A stretch of 64,000 nt of DNA from Viridibacterium silvisoli (GTDB taxonomy: Bacteria > Pseudomonadota > Gammaproteobacteria > Burkholderiales > Rhodocyclaceae), in assembly GCF_036017035.1 (NCBI RefSeq), contig NZ_JAYXHS010000005.1, positions 189,170-253,169 on the forward strand, in the 5' to 3' direction. Positions within the stretch are counted from its first letter, which is position 1. Each line of letters starts with the position of its first letter. The notes below the pieces were generated by a model, which saw only the letters and a list, made by a program, of their open reading frames with translations, was not told the DNA's origin and ran no database searches. This document shows, piece by piece, positions 24,348 to 32,014 of this stretch. A program made the position numbers and the translations under genes.

Positions 24348-24827
24348 TCACTGCACGCGCAGCTCGACGCGGCGCGCTTCACGCGCGTCGCCCGTGCCTA
24401 GCGTCTCTGCCGGCTTGCTGAGCTTGATACGCGAGTCTTCAATGCCTTGTGCTACCAGCCAGTCACGTACAGCCACGGCACGTTGCCTGGACACCTCGGC
24501 GTTGCGCGCTGCATCACCGGATGCGTCGTGGAAGCCGGATACGAGCGCAATGCGCTTGGGTTCGGCCTTGGCTGCGGCAACCACCTTTGCCAGTTCGGCA
24601 GCGGCGTCCGCCGAGATGTCGGCATTCCCCAGCTCGAAATAGACCTTGGCAAGCGCTTCACCCACGGCGGCAGGCGCTTCTTCCGCAGCGGTCGCTGCGG
24701 GCGCACCCGCGGGTGCCTTGCCGAGCGTTGCCCACGCGCCAAAGGTCACGACGGCGGCAACAATCACGGCGACGACCGCGCCCACGATGAAAAATGCACT
24801 CTTCTGATTCTCGTCCTGATCACTCAT
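24348..24827 (-). CDS. OmpA-family C-terminal domain membrane protein
   Basis: A 159-residue protein. A short cytoplasmic start (SDQDENQKS), one membrane anchor (about 12-35), an Ala/Pro linker, then an OmpA-like peptidoglycan-associated domain (about 60-158) with VYFELGNADISADAAAEL, RIALVSGFHDASGD and SRQRAVAVRDWLVAQG. The usual D/R pair that binds diaminopimelate is approximated by DAS...RNAEVSRQR. It probably anchors the inner membrane to the cell wall. GGAG precedes the ATG at 24827. Single gene ending at the shared terminator. Confidence 0.78.
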   Translation of the reverse strand: MSDQDENQKSAFFIVGAVVAVIVAAVVTFGAWATLGKAPAGAPAATAAEEAPAAVGEALAKVYFELGNADISADAAAELAKVVAAAKAEPKRIALVSGFHDASGDAARNAEVSRQRAVAVRDWLVAQGIEDSRIKLSKPAETLGTGDAREARRVELRVQ

Positions 24828-25044
24828 GGCTTGCTCCAGTGGGTATTTGAAATTCGGGTGACGAGAGTCTATCCGATCCACATTACGGGGTCATGCGAGC
24901 TGACAACACGCCGCTGCGACGACAATTCCGCAGATCCCACATCCGTCACGAGTTTTTACCTTCGTGCAGCGCACCATGGCTATTCTGATGGTATCGGCAT
25001 AAACACTTGGTCTATAGTCAGCAATCCTGCAACGGAGACAGACC

Positions 25045-25959
25045 ATGAGAAAAATACTCCGCTCACTGGTGATCCTCGCCGCCTGCCTGACCACGGCGGC
25101 CCCGGGCGTGCGCGCGGCCGAGGCAATGAAGTTCATCCATCCGCCGCCCGAGAACGAGGGCGATCAGCGCCACACCTATTATTGGGAGTTGCTGGACGCG
25201 GCCTTGCAGGCGAACAAGAGCAAGTACGGTGACTACCAGCTCGCCCCCTACGACAAGCCCATGAATTTCCTGCGCGCGGTGGCGGAGCTGGAAAGCGGTG
25301 ACACCGGCCGGGTGAATGTCGTGGCGCGCGCGACCAATCTGGATCTGGAGCAGCGCCTGCGCCCCGTCCCGATCCCGCTGGACAAGGGCTTGCTGGGCTA
25401 CCGCCTGTTCCTGATCATGCCGGAGATGCAGGCCAGGCTGGACAAGGTGCAGTCCCTCGACGACCTGCGCCAGTTCTCGATAGGCCAGGCCTCGCCGTGG
25501 ACGGACGTGAAAATCCTGCAGGCTGCCAACATGAAACTGGTGATTGCAGACAACTACGAAGGCCTGTTCCACATGCTGGGCATTCGTCGTTACGACTTGT
25601 TCTCGCGCGGGGTCAACGAGATCTACAGCGAGTGGGAAGCTCACAAGAGCAGCGTGCGCGGGCTAACGATCGAAAAGAACCTGATCCTGCAGTACCCCAT
25701 GCCGCGCTACTTTTTTGTGCCGCGCACGGAGGCCGGCGCCCGCATGGCCGAACGCATCGAGGATGGATTGCAGCGCCTCGCCAAGTCCGGGGAGTTCGAG
25801 CGTCGCTATCAAGCCTACAAGAAGCTGGTGCTGGCGGACGTGCATCTTGCGGGGCGACGTGTCTTTCGCCTGCCCAACGCTCAACTGTCGCCGCTTGCAC
25901 CACTTCACGAGAAGTTCTGGTGGGACGATCTGGCGGCCGAGCTGGCTCCCAAGCGCTGA
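25045..25959 (+). CDS. Periplasmic solute-binding-like protein
   Basis: A 304-residue exported protein with a signal peptide (about 1-25, cleavage near VRAAE). The rest resembles bacterial extracellular solute-binding family 3 proteins: FIHPPPENEGDQRHTYYWE, YQLAPYDKPMNFLRAVAEL, a central LDDLRQFSIGQASPWTDVKI and a C-terminal RIEDGLQRLAKSGEFERRY. No transporter genes are adjacent, so it may be an orphan sensor or receptor protein, as seen with many such proteins in betaproteobacteria. GGAGA lies eight bases before the ATG. Confidence 0.7.
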   Translation: MRKILRSLVILAACLTTAAPGVRAAEAMKFIHPPPENEGDQRHTYYWELLDAALQANKSKYGDYQLAPYDKPMNFLRAVAELESGDTGRVNVVARATNLDLEQRLRPVPIPLDKGLLGYRLFLIMPEMQARLDKVQSLDDLRQFSIGQASPWTDVKILQAANMKLVIADNYEGLFHMLGIRRYDLFSRGVNEIYSEWEAHKSSVRGLTIEKNLILQYPMPRYFFVPRTEAGARMAERIEDGLQRLAKSGEFERRYQAYKKLVLADVHLAGRRVFRLPNAQLSPLAPLHEKFWWDDLAAELAPKR

Positions 25960-26156
25960 AGGACGCCGCGCCAGTCTCATTGCGCACCTGACGTGCCGTG
26001 CCCGTATCGGGTGCCCACTGTCTGCCTGCGGCGACACGGCAAAGGCGCCCCGCCGCTGCCTGCGCCCCGTTCAATGCCAGAAGCTGTCGCCATGCCACGA
26101 CTGGCAGACATTTCCTGCCTCAGCCCAAGCCACTGTTTAGTAAAGAAAAGTCGATC

Positions 26157-26172
26157 TGGCACGGCATCTGCA
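26157..26172 (+). promoter_or_regulatory. Sigma-54-like sequence before the beta-helix gene
   Basis: TGGCACGGCATCTGCA matches TGGCACG-N4-TTGCA except for one T to C, with GG-GC spacing of 12. The predicted start point falls at about 26183, the A of the ATG, so a real promoter here would give a leaderless mRNA. Could be chance. Confidence 0.3.
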
Positions 26173-26182
26173 CTAGCGTGCC

Positions 26183-27454
26183 ATGCACACACGAATCTGT
26201 TTCTTCCTGAGCCTCATCCTCGCCGCGTGCGGCGGGGGTGGCGGTGGCGGCTCGGCCTCCAACACGCAGTCCTCCGGCGCGACGAGTTCGACAGCGCCAG
26301 CCTCCTCGTCCTCTTCCGCAAGCAGCACGACAGCCAGCAACGTTACGGGATGCAGTACGCCGACGGGTCGCGTGCTGGAGGTCGGGCCGGGCAAAACCTA
26401 TGCAACACCCAGCGCCGCCGCGACAGTTGCGCTTGACGGTGACACGGTGCGCATCGCCGCAGGCAATTACAACGGCGACGTGGCAACCTGGACACGCGCC
26501 AACCTGACCATCTGCGGTGTGGGCGGCCAGGCGCACGTTTATGCCAATGGCAATAGTGCGGGCGGTAAGGCGATCTGGGTTGCGGCCGGCAACAACATGG
26601 TGGTGGAAAACATCGTCTTCCACGACGCGGCAGTCGCAGACCAGAACGGCGCCGGCATCCGCATCGAACCGAACGTGAACATCACGATTCGTGGCTGCGG
26701 TTTTCTCGATAGTGAGAACGGCATTCTCGGCGGCAGCGGCACGAGCAACATCGTGATCGAACGCAGTGAGTTTGCACGCAACGGCCGTGGTGACGGCTAC
26801 ACCCACGGTCTCTATATCGGTACGGCAAACAGCCTGACCGTGCGGCAGAGCTTCTTCCACTCGACGAGAATCGGCCACAACCTGAAGAGCCGTGCGAAGA
26901 GCAACCGCATCGAGAACAGCTACTTCATGGACGGTAACAGCGGCACGGCCAGCTACCAGGTCGAGTTCCCGAACGGTGGTGAGGTGTTCTTGCGCGGCAA
27001 CCTGATCCAGAAAGGGCCGAATGCCGACAATGGCGTGTCGGTCTCGTTCGGTGCGGAAGGCATCAGCACGTGGCCGACAAACACCATGGAGCTACGCCAC
27101 AACACCCTGGTCAGCACGCTGAACGGAGGCGTCTCCCTGTACGCCGCCCCCGGCATCCAGTCACTCACACTCGTCGCCAACCTCTTCGCCGGCAATGCCG
27201 GCCTGTTGGCCGGGCTCGCAACGAACAGCGGCGTGTTCACGCAGCAATCGAGCGTCACGACCGCCGCCAGCAACCTGCCCGGCGCGACCAGCATCAACGC
27301 GCCGAACTTCTGGCCCGCTGCAGGTGTCCTTGGCAGTCTCGCGCTGGCGGGTGTGCCCGATGCGCAATATCTGCAGGACTCGCCGACGCCGCTGACATCG
27401 CGCGCCATCAACGGCAGCACGCGCCTCGTCGGTGCACTGCAGGCCGCGCCTTGA
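26183..27454 (+). CDS. Right-handed beta-helix lipoprotein
   Basis: A 423-residue predicted lipoprotein. The signal ends in the lipobox LAACG, followed by a Gly run and a Ser/Thr/Ala linker (to about 55). The remainder is a parallel beta-helix of the pectate-lyase-like superfamily: repeated turns such as NITIRGCGFLDSENGI, NIVIERSEFARNG, SLTVRQSFFHSTRIGHNL and RIENSYFMDGNSG. No defined lyase signature was identified, so it may bind or cut polysaccharide. No ribosome-binding site is seen before the ATG at 26183. It heads a group of polysaccharide-related secreted proteins. Confidence 0.7.
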   Translation: MHTRICFFLSLILAACGGGGGGGSASNTQSSGATSSTAPASSSSSASSTTASNVTGCSTPTGRVLEVGPGKTYATPSAAATVALDGDTVRIAAGNYNGDVATWTRANLTICGVGGQAHVYANGNSAGGKAIWVAAGNNMVVENIVFHDAAVADQNGAGIRIEPNVNITIRGCGFLDSENGILGGSGTSNIVIERSEFARNGRGDGYTHGLYIGTANSLTVRQSFFHSTRIGHNLKSRAKSNRIENSYFMDGNSGTASYQVEFPNGGEVFLRGNLIQKGPNADNGVSVSFGAEGISTWPTNTMELRHNTLVSTLNGGVSLYAAPGIQSLTLVANLFAGNAGLLAGLATNSGVFTQQSSVTTAASNLPGATSINAPNFWPAAGVLGSLALAGVPDAQYLQDSPTPLTSRAINGSTRLVGALQAAP

Positions 27455-27515
27455 ATCCCCGAATCCATGTGTGACACGCACACCCGCCCCACGCACAAGA
27501 CACAAGGAGAGTCCG

Positions 27516-27836
27516 ATGTCGAAACACAAGACCCGACGCGCAACAGCGCGTGGCTTCAACCAGAAACGCGCGGTACGCAATTTCATGGTGGTGTCTGCGC
27601 TCTACATGACCATGCCGCCGCTGGAGGCCGCGCGCCCGGTAGCGCTACAGGGCATTTCCTTCAGCCAGCTGGACTTGAACCGCAACGGTTTCATCGAGCG
27701 CCAGGAGGCCTCACGCCCGCAGTTTGCTGAGCTGCTGCGCTCAGCCGATCTGGACAAGGACGGGCGTCTGTCCGAGGAAGAGTTCAAGGCCGCGCAGGGC
27801 GCAGAGCGGACCGTGAAGGTGAAGCGGAGCAAGTAG
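27516..27836 (+). CDS. EF-hand calcium-binding protein
   Basis: A 106-residue protein with a basic N-terminus (SKHKTRRATARGFNQKR), a hydrophobic stretch (about 22-38) that may be a signal or anchor, and two EF-hand loops: DLNRNGFIERQE and DLDKDGRLSEEE. The loop spacing (about 33 residues) makes a standard EF-hand pair. Probably exported and Ca2+-binding. AGGAGAG precedes the ATG. It follows the beta-helix gene by 61 bases and is likely co-transcribed. Confidence 0.75.
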   Translation: MSKHKTRRATARGFNQKRAVRNFMVVSALYMTMPPLEAARPVALQGISFSQLDLNRNGFIERQEASRPQFAELLRSADLDKDGRLSEEEFKAAQGAERTVKVKRSK

Positions 27837-27963
27837 TCTTGAAGGCGGATCCTGAGCCCGGCTGCGGCATCGCGCAGCTAGCGAACCGAACCATGCCCGC
27901 TACGAAGCACGCGGCGGTCGAGCACCGTTCCCTCACGAGGGCATGGCCCATTCCGCAACGAAC

Positions 27964-29553
27964 TCAGCGCAGCAATTGCGCCAACGGCTTGAGCTCCGGC
28001 GTTTCGCGAATGCCATCGGCCACCATGCCGGCCACGACCTGTGCGCCCTTCTCCTGGAAGTGTGTCGTATCAGGCTTCTCGAAGGTGCCGCTGGCCTGCG
28101 TGGCGTAGTACGGGTACTTCAGCTTGTCAGCAACAGCCAGCCAATAGTCTTTCCAGTCGGCCTGATGCGCGTTGGCAAAGGCAATCGTTTTGGCTTCGAG
28201 GTCGATCAGGGGCACCTGATCGACACGCGCCGTGTCCTTCACCGTCTGGCTGTAGTTGCCTGTGAAAGCGAAACCGTTGCCGGTTTGCGGCGAGATGTAG
28301 TGATTCGCAACGACCGGAAAACCTTCCTTGCGAGCCTCATTCCAGACCTTCGTGCTCGGTGTCAGCATCACGGGCGTAGCGCCTGCGGCGCGCGCCTCGG
28401 TCACGTAGCGCTGCAGTGATTTCTGGAAAGACATTTCCGGATGGCCTGCGGGAAACTGTGGCTTGCCGTTGATGTCGTTCGGGTAGGTACACAGCCCGGC
28501 TACATCCGCAGGTCCGCGGTCCTTTTTCAGTGACTCGCAGCTCTGGTCATTGATGCCATGGTTGATGAGTACATAGTCACCCTTCTGCATGAAACGCGAC
28601 ATCTGCTGGTACCAGCCGCCGTTGTAGAAATCCTTTGAGCTGCGACCGGCACGCGCGGCATTGAGCACCTTTACGCCACTGCCAGGCTTGAACTGCTCTT
28701 CGAACACCTGGCCCCAGCCCTTGCGCGGAAGACGTTCCAGCTCGTAAGTCGCGGCCGTCGAATCGCCGATGATGAGAATACGCACCTTCGCGTTGCGGAT
28801 CTCGCTCAGCTCCTTCTGTGCGCGCTTGAAATCCAGCGGCTCATACGGCCCACTGCCGACCAGCCCAACGATGGGGCGGAAGCTGATATCGGTGAGCACC
28901 GTGTACGACGACTCGCTGGTCGGGTTGTCGTAGTTGCGGTTGTGGTTGATCACGTCGAGCACGGCATCGACGCCCGTGTGGTCGGCCTTCATCGGCGCTG
29001 TGACGGGGTCGAAACTGTCAGCGTCGGCTACGCCTGCCTCCTTCAGCGCCGACTTGAAGCCCGCCCGCATGGTGCGCGTCGCAACTGCGATCTGCTCCAC
29101 TGTCGCACCGGCGCTCTTGCCGGAATCGACGAACTGTTGCGGACCGATGAACTTGAGATTCACGGCAACATCCGACGCGATGCGATCAGTCAGTGGATTG
29201 ACGTTGGCGATGTTGTTGCCAGCATGCACTGCGGGCAACAACGCCGCCATGCAGCGCGCACGCAAGGTGGCGTTGTAGCGGCAGTTCGTGTTCGGCCCGG
29301 CTTCGATGGCAGAAACGAGCAAGGGCGCCGACATGCCATCGACATCCACGCTATAGGCGCCCTGCGCATTCGCCTTCGTGCTGCGCGTGAGGCCCTGCGT
29401 GTCGACCACGGTCACGCTCGCGCCGGGCAGCGGGCCACCGATTGCAACGACGCCTTGCAGGGTTGTCGTGGATGTACCAAGACTGGAGCAAGCCGCCAGC
29501 AATACGACTGCGTTAAGGCTCGCAAGGGCAAGCGCTTTTCGAAGTTGAATCAT
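27964..29553 (-). CDS. CE12-type SGNH esterase lipoprotein 1
   Basis: A 529-residue lipoprotein (lipobox LLAACS, Cys about 22). A carboxypeptidase-regulatory-like Ig domain (about 32-85, LQGVVAIGGPLPGASVTVVD) and a helical region of unknown role (about 85-245) precede a rhamnogalacturonan-acetylesterase-like SGNH domain (about 255-520). Block I is IIGDSTAATYE (Ser nucleophile), block III is INHGINDQ, and the acid/base pair is in DTTHF. It likely removes acetyl groups from pectic polysaccharide on the cell surface. GGAG precedes the ATG. Paralogue of the next gene upstream. Confidence 0.8.
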   Translation of the reverse strand: MIQLRKALALASLNAVVLLAACSSLGTSTTTLQGVVAIGGPLPGASVTVVDTQGLTRSTKANAQGAYSVDVDGMSAPLLVSAIEAGPNTNCRYNATLRARCMAALLPAVHAGNNIANVNPLTDRIASDVAVNLKFIGPQQFVDSGKSAGATVEQIAVATRTMRAGFKSALKEAGVADADSFDPVTAPMKADHTGVDAVLDVINHNRNYDNPTSESSYTVLTDISFRPIVGLVGSGPYEPLDFKRAQKELSEIRNAKVRILIIGDSTAATYELERLPRKGWGQVFEEQFKPGSGVKVLNAARAGRSSKDFYNGGWYQQMSRFMQKGDYVLINHGINDQSCESLKKDRGPADVAGLCTYPNDINGKPQFPAGHPEMSFQKSLQRYVTEARAAGATPVMLTPSTKVWNEARKEGFPVVANHYISPQTGNGFAFTGNYSQTVKDTARVDQVPLIDLEAKTIAFANAHQADWKDYWLAVADKLKYPYYATQASGTFEKPDTTHFQEKGAQVVAGMVADGIRETPELKPLAQLLR

Positions 29554-29581
29554 CGTTTCTCCGTTATTTGATATTGGGCCG

Positions 29582-29708
29582 CAAAACTCGCAAGAAAGCG
29601 GAGCGAGCGCGTTGCTGGCAAGGCGGCACGCGCAGAGCAGTGCTCATGCACGGCGAGCGGGCCAACGCAGTCAGCGACATGCGCAGCCCGTTTTATTGCG
29701 GGTTTTTG
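29582..29708 (-). repeat. Nested-hairpin dispersed element, copy 2
   Basis: About 127 bases between the two esterase genes. Its core (29595-29694) aligns without gaps to copy 1. Outer arms CAAAACTCGCAAGAAAG (29582-29598) and GTTTTATTGCGGGTTTTTG (29690-29708) pair with few mismatches. They are unrelated in sequence to the arms of copy 1. The right arm includes the last codons and stop of the upstream esterase gene. Apex GTGC-TCAT-GCAC. Confidence 0.7.
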
Positions 29709-31294
29709 AGCATTGCGGCGAGCCTGCTCAATTCAGGCGTCTCCCGAATCCCCTGCGCCACCATCTCGGCCACCGCGCGCGCGCCCTTCTCCTGGAAGTG
29801 CGTGGTGTCCGGCTTGTCCCAGGTGCCAGATGTCTGCGTGGCGTACCACGAATACTCGGCAGGCTTCACGGCCAGCCAGTAGTCCTTCCAGTCCGCCTGA
29901 TGCGCGTTGGCGAAGCTGATGGTCTTTGCCTCGATATCGATAAGCGGCACGGTGTTGGCGCTCGCCGTGTCCTTGATCGTCTGGATGTAGTCACCGATGA
30001 AAGCAAATCCCTGCGTGTCGTTTTGTGTCGTGAAGTGATTCGGCACGACCGGGAAGAGGCCATCCTTGCGATCCTTGTTCCAGACGCGGGAAGTCGGGGT
30101 CATGAGCACTGGAATGGCACCCTTGGCACGCGCCAGTGTGATGAAGCGCTCGAGCGACTTCTGGAATGACATGTCCGGCCTGCCTGCCGGATATTGCGGT
30201 TTGCCGCTGGCATCGTTGGGATAGCTGCACAGGTTGGCGACATCTGCCGCGCCTCTATCCTTCTTGGTCGCGTCACAACTCTGGTCGTTGTGACCGTGAT
30301 GGATCATCACGTAGTCGCCAGGCCGCAGATAGGCCGCCATCTGCTCGTAGTAGCCCTGGTTGTAGAAAGCGCGCGAGCTGCGGCCCGACTTGGCGTTGTT
30401 CACTACCTTCACCTTTGCGCCGGGCTTGAACAGTGCTTCGAAAACCTGCCCCCAGCCCATACGTGGCAAGCGCCCCAGCTCATACGTGCTCGCGGTTGAG
30501 TCGCCAACGATGAGGATGCGCGTGTAGGCAGGGTCGATCAGCTGAGTCTTGGCCGCTCTGGCGCGCGCGAAATTGAGCAGTTCGAGCGGGCTCTGCGCGT
30601 CCAGCTTGCCGACGAAGTAATAGTCCGCATCCAGCAAGGCCGTGCCGCCCGGTACGCCGCTGTTGTTGTCGTACCCACGGCTGGGCACGAGCACATCCAG
30701 CACGGCATCGACGCCGGTGCGATCGGCCTTCATGGGCGTGCTGACCGGGTCAAACTGCTCCGCGTCGACAACCCCCGCATCCTTCAGCGCCTGCAGGATG
30801 GCTGGCCGCAATGCAGCGGTCTGTACGCGGATGCTCTCGGCCGTCACACCGCTGCTACGGCCACTATCGATGAGCCCTTGCGGCCCTTTGAACTTGAGCC
30901 CCTGGGCGACGCCGGAGACGACCCTGTCAGTCAGTGCGTTGATGTTGGCCGTCGTACCCTCCGGCCCAAGCTGTGCAACCAGGGCGCCGAAGCATTTGGC
31001 CCAGGGCTTCGCGCTATCGTCGCAATTGGCGTTGCCCGGCTCAACTGCAGACAACAGTAGCGGCGCAGTCAGCCCCGCAGCATCCAGCACATAGGAGCCC
31101 TGTGCGTCAGCCGTGGTGCTGCGCTTCACGCCATTCGCGTCTGCCACGGTCACGACGGCATGCGACAGCGGCCCCCCTACCGACACCACGCCACTCAGGC
31201 GCGTGCCGGCACTCACGCCCGGCGTACTACAACCGATCACGCATGCTGCTGCGCCCACCCCTGCCACCACTCCCCGCCAGTTCACTGCACCCAC
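29693..31294 (-). CDS. CE12-type SGNH esterase lipoprotein 2
   Basis: A 533-residue paralogue of the 27964-29553 gene with the same plan: a short hydrophobic signal ending in VIGCS, an Ig-like domain (LSGVVSVGGPLSHAVVTVAD), a helical region with NALTDRVVSGVAQGLKF, then the esterase domain with IVGDSTASTYE, HHGHNDQS and DTTHF. Block III reads GHND where copy 1 has GIND. The GTG at 31294 is chosen because AGGAG lies five bases upstream; other GTGs at 31300 and 31285 are possible. Tandem duplication is likely. Confidence 0.78.
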   Translation of the reverse strand: MGAVNWRGVVAGVGAAACVIGCSTPGVSAGTRLSGVVSVGGPLSHAVVTVADANGVKRSTTADAQGSYVLDAAGLTAPLLLSAVEPGNANCDDSAKPWAKCFGALVAQLGPEGTTANINALTDRVVSGVAQGLKFKGPQGLIDSGRSSGVTAESIRVQTAALRPAILQALKDAGVVDAEQFDPVSTPMKADRTGVDAVLDVLVPSRGYDNNSGVPGGTALLDADYYFVGKLDAQSPLELLNFARARAAKTQLIDPAYTRILIVGDSTASTYELGRLPRMGWGQVFEALFKPGAKVKVVNNAKSGRSSRAFYNQGYYEQMAAYLRPGDYVMIHHGHNDQSCDATKKDRGAADVANLCSYPNDASGKPQYPAGRPDMSFQKSLERFITLARAKGAIPVLMTPTSRVWNKDRKDGLFPVVPNHFTTQNDTQGFAFIGDYIQTIKDTASANTVPLIDIEAKTISFANAHQADWKDYWLAVKPAEYSWYATQTSGTWDKPDTTHFQEKGARAVAEMVAQGIRETPELSRLAAMLKNPQ

Positions 31295-31491
31295 GAGCAC
31301 TCCTTTTCCAGTCCGGCATCCTGCTTTTCAGCGTTCGCGGATCATGGCGGAGCACCTGCAGCGCTTCTTGACGTTGATTGCGGTTTTCGTCGCCGCCAGC
31401 GTTGGGCAACGGCGACAGGCCGAAGCCCCGTGACGACAGGGCTTTCGCACAGCTCTGCCATGTCGCCTGTCGTCATTAGCCAACAGACAAT

Positions 31492-31519
31492 ATTCAATGA
31501 AAATTTCAATCCATTGAAT
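31492..31519. promoter_or_regulatory. AT-rich palindrome in divergent promoter region
   Basis: ATTCAATG (31492-31499) and CATTGAAT (31512-31519) form a perfect 8-bp inverted repeat with a 12-base spacer, inside the only strongly AT-rich part of the region between the esterase 2 gene and the EF-hand gene. The arrangement suits an operator; the regulator is unknown. The rest of 31295-31621 shows no gene. Confidence 0.35.
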
Positions 31520-31621
31520 TTCAAAAGAATTTTTCCAGGAACGGGCCGTGCGAACAGGAAAGTGGAACGCCATCCGATACATCCGGATATTCCGACAAGC
31601 AAACCTTCAAGGAGAAGTCGC

Positions 31622-31903
31622 ATGAAAAACATGAGCCAAACCCTGTTGTCCCACGCCTGCATCGGCGCATCCGCTCTGCTGCTATCCATCGGCGCCGCCC
31701 AGGCGGCTGATCCGGCGCGGAGCTCGTCACCAAGCTTCGGCGCGCTGGACGTTAACCGCGACGGCTATATCGACGTCAAGGAGGCCAGTCCATCGCTGGA
31801 AGTCACGGGCTGGCTGTCTTCCGCAGACAAGGACAAGGACGGCCGCCTTTCGGCAGCTGAATTCTCTGCCGCGCAAGCCGCTCTGGGCATAGAACAGAAG
31901 TAG
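31622..31903 (+). CDS. Secreted EF-hand protein
   Basis: A 93-residue protein with a signal peptide (about 1-28, cleaved after AAQA) and two EF-hand loops, DVNRDGYIDVKE and DKDKDGRLSAAE. It is similar in plan to the EF-hand protein at 27516-27836. Predicted periplasmic or extracellular Ca2+-binder. AAGGAG lies eight bases before the ATG. Divergent from the esterase genes, so the two EF-hand genes bracket the esterase pair. Confidence 0.78.
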   Translation: MKNMSQTLLSHACIGASALLLSIGAAQAADPARSSSPSFGALDVNRDGYIDVKEASPSLEVTGWLSSADKDKDGRLSAAEFSAAQAALGIEQK

Positions 31904-31923
31904 CCCTCGGCATGCCCGCCGTC

Positions 31924-31939
31924 GCCCGCCATGGCGGGC
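31924..31939. repeat. Perfect GC-rich palindrome
   Basis: GCCCGCC-AT-GGCGGGC directly downstream of the EF-hand stop. No U-tract follows; it may stabilise the 3' end or be a degenerate REP-like unit. Confidence 0.4.
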
Positions 31940-32014
31940 ACGTGTGGACCTCGCAATGCGGCAGCGGTCGCCCCGCATATCGGCCGCCGCCGCGTTCCCG
32001 TACAATTGCGGCCG

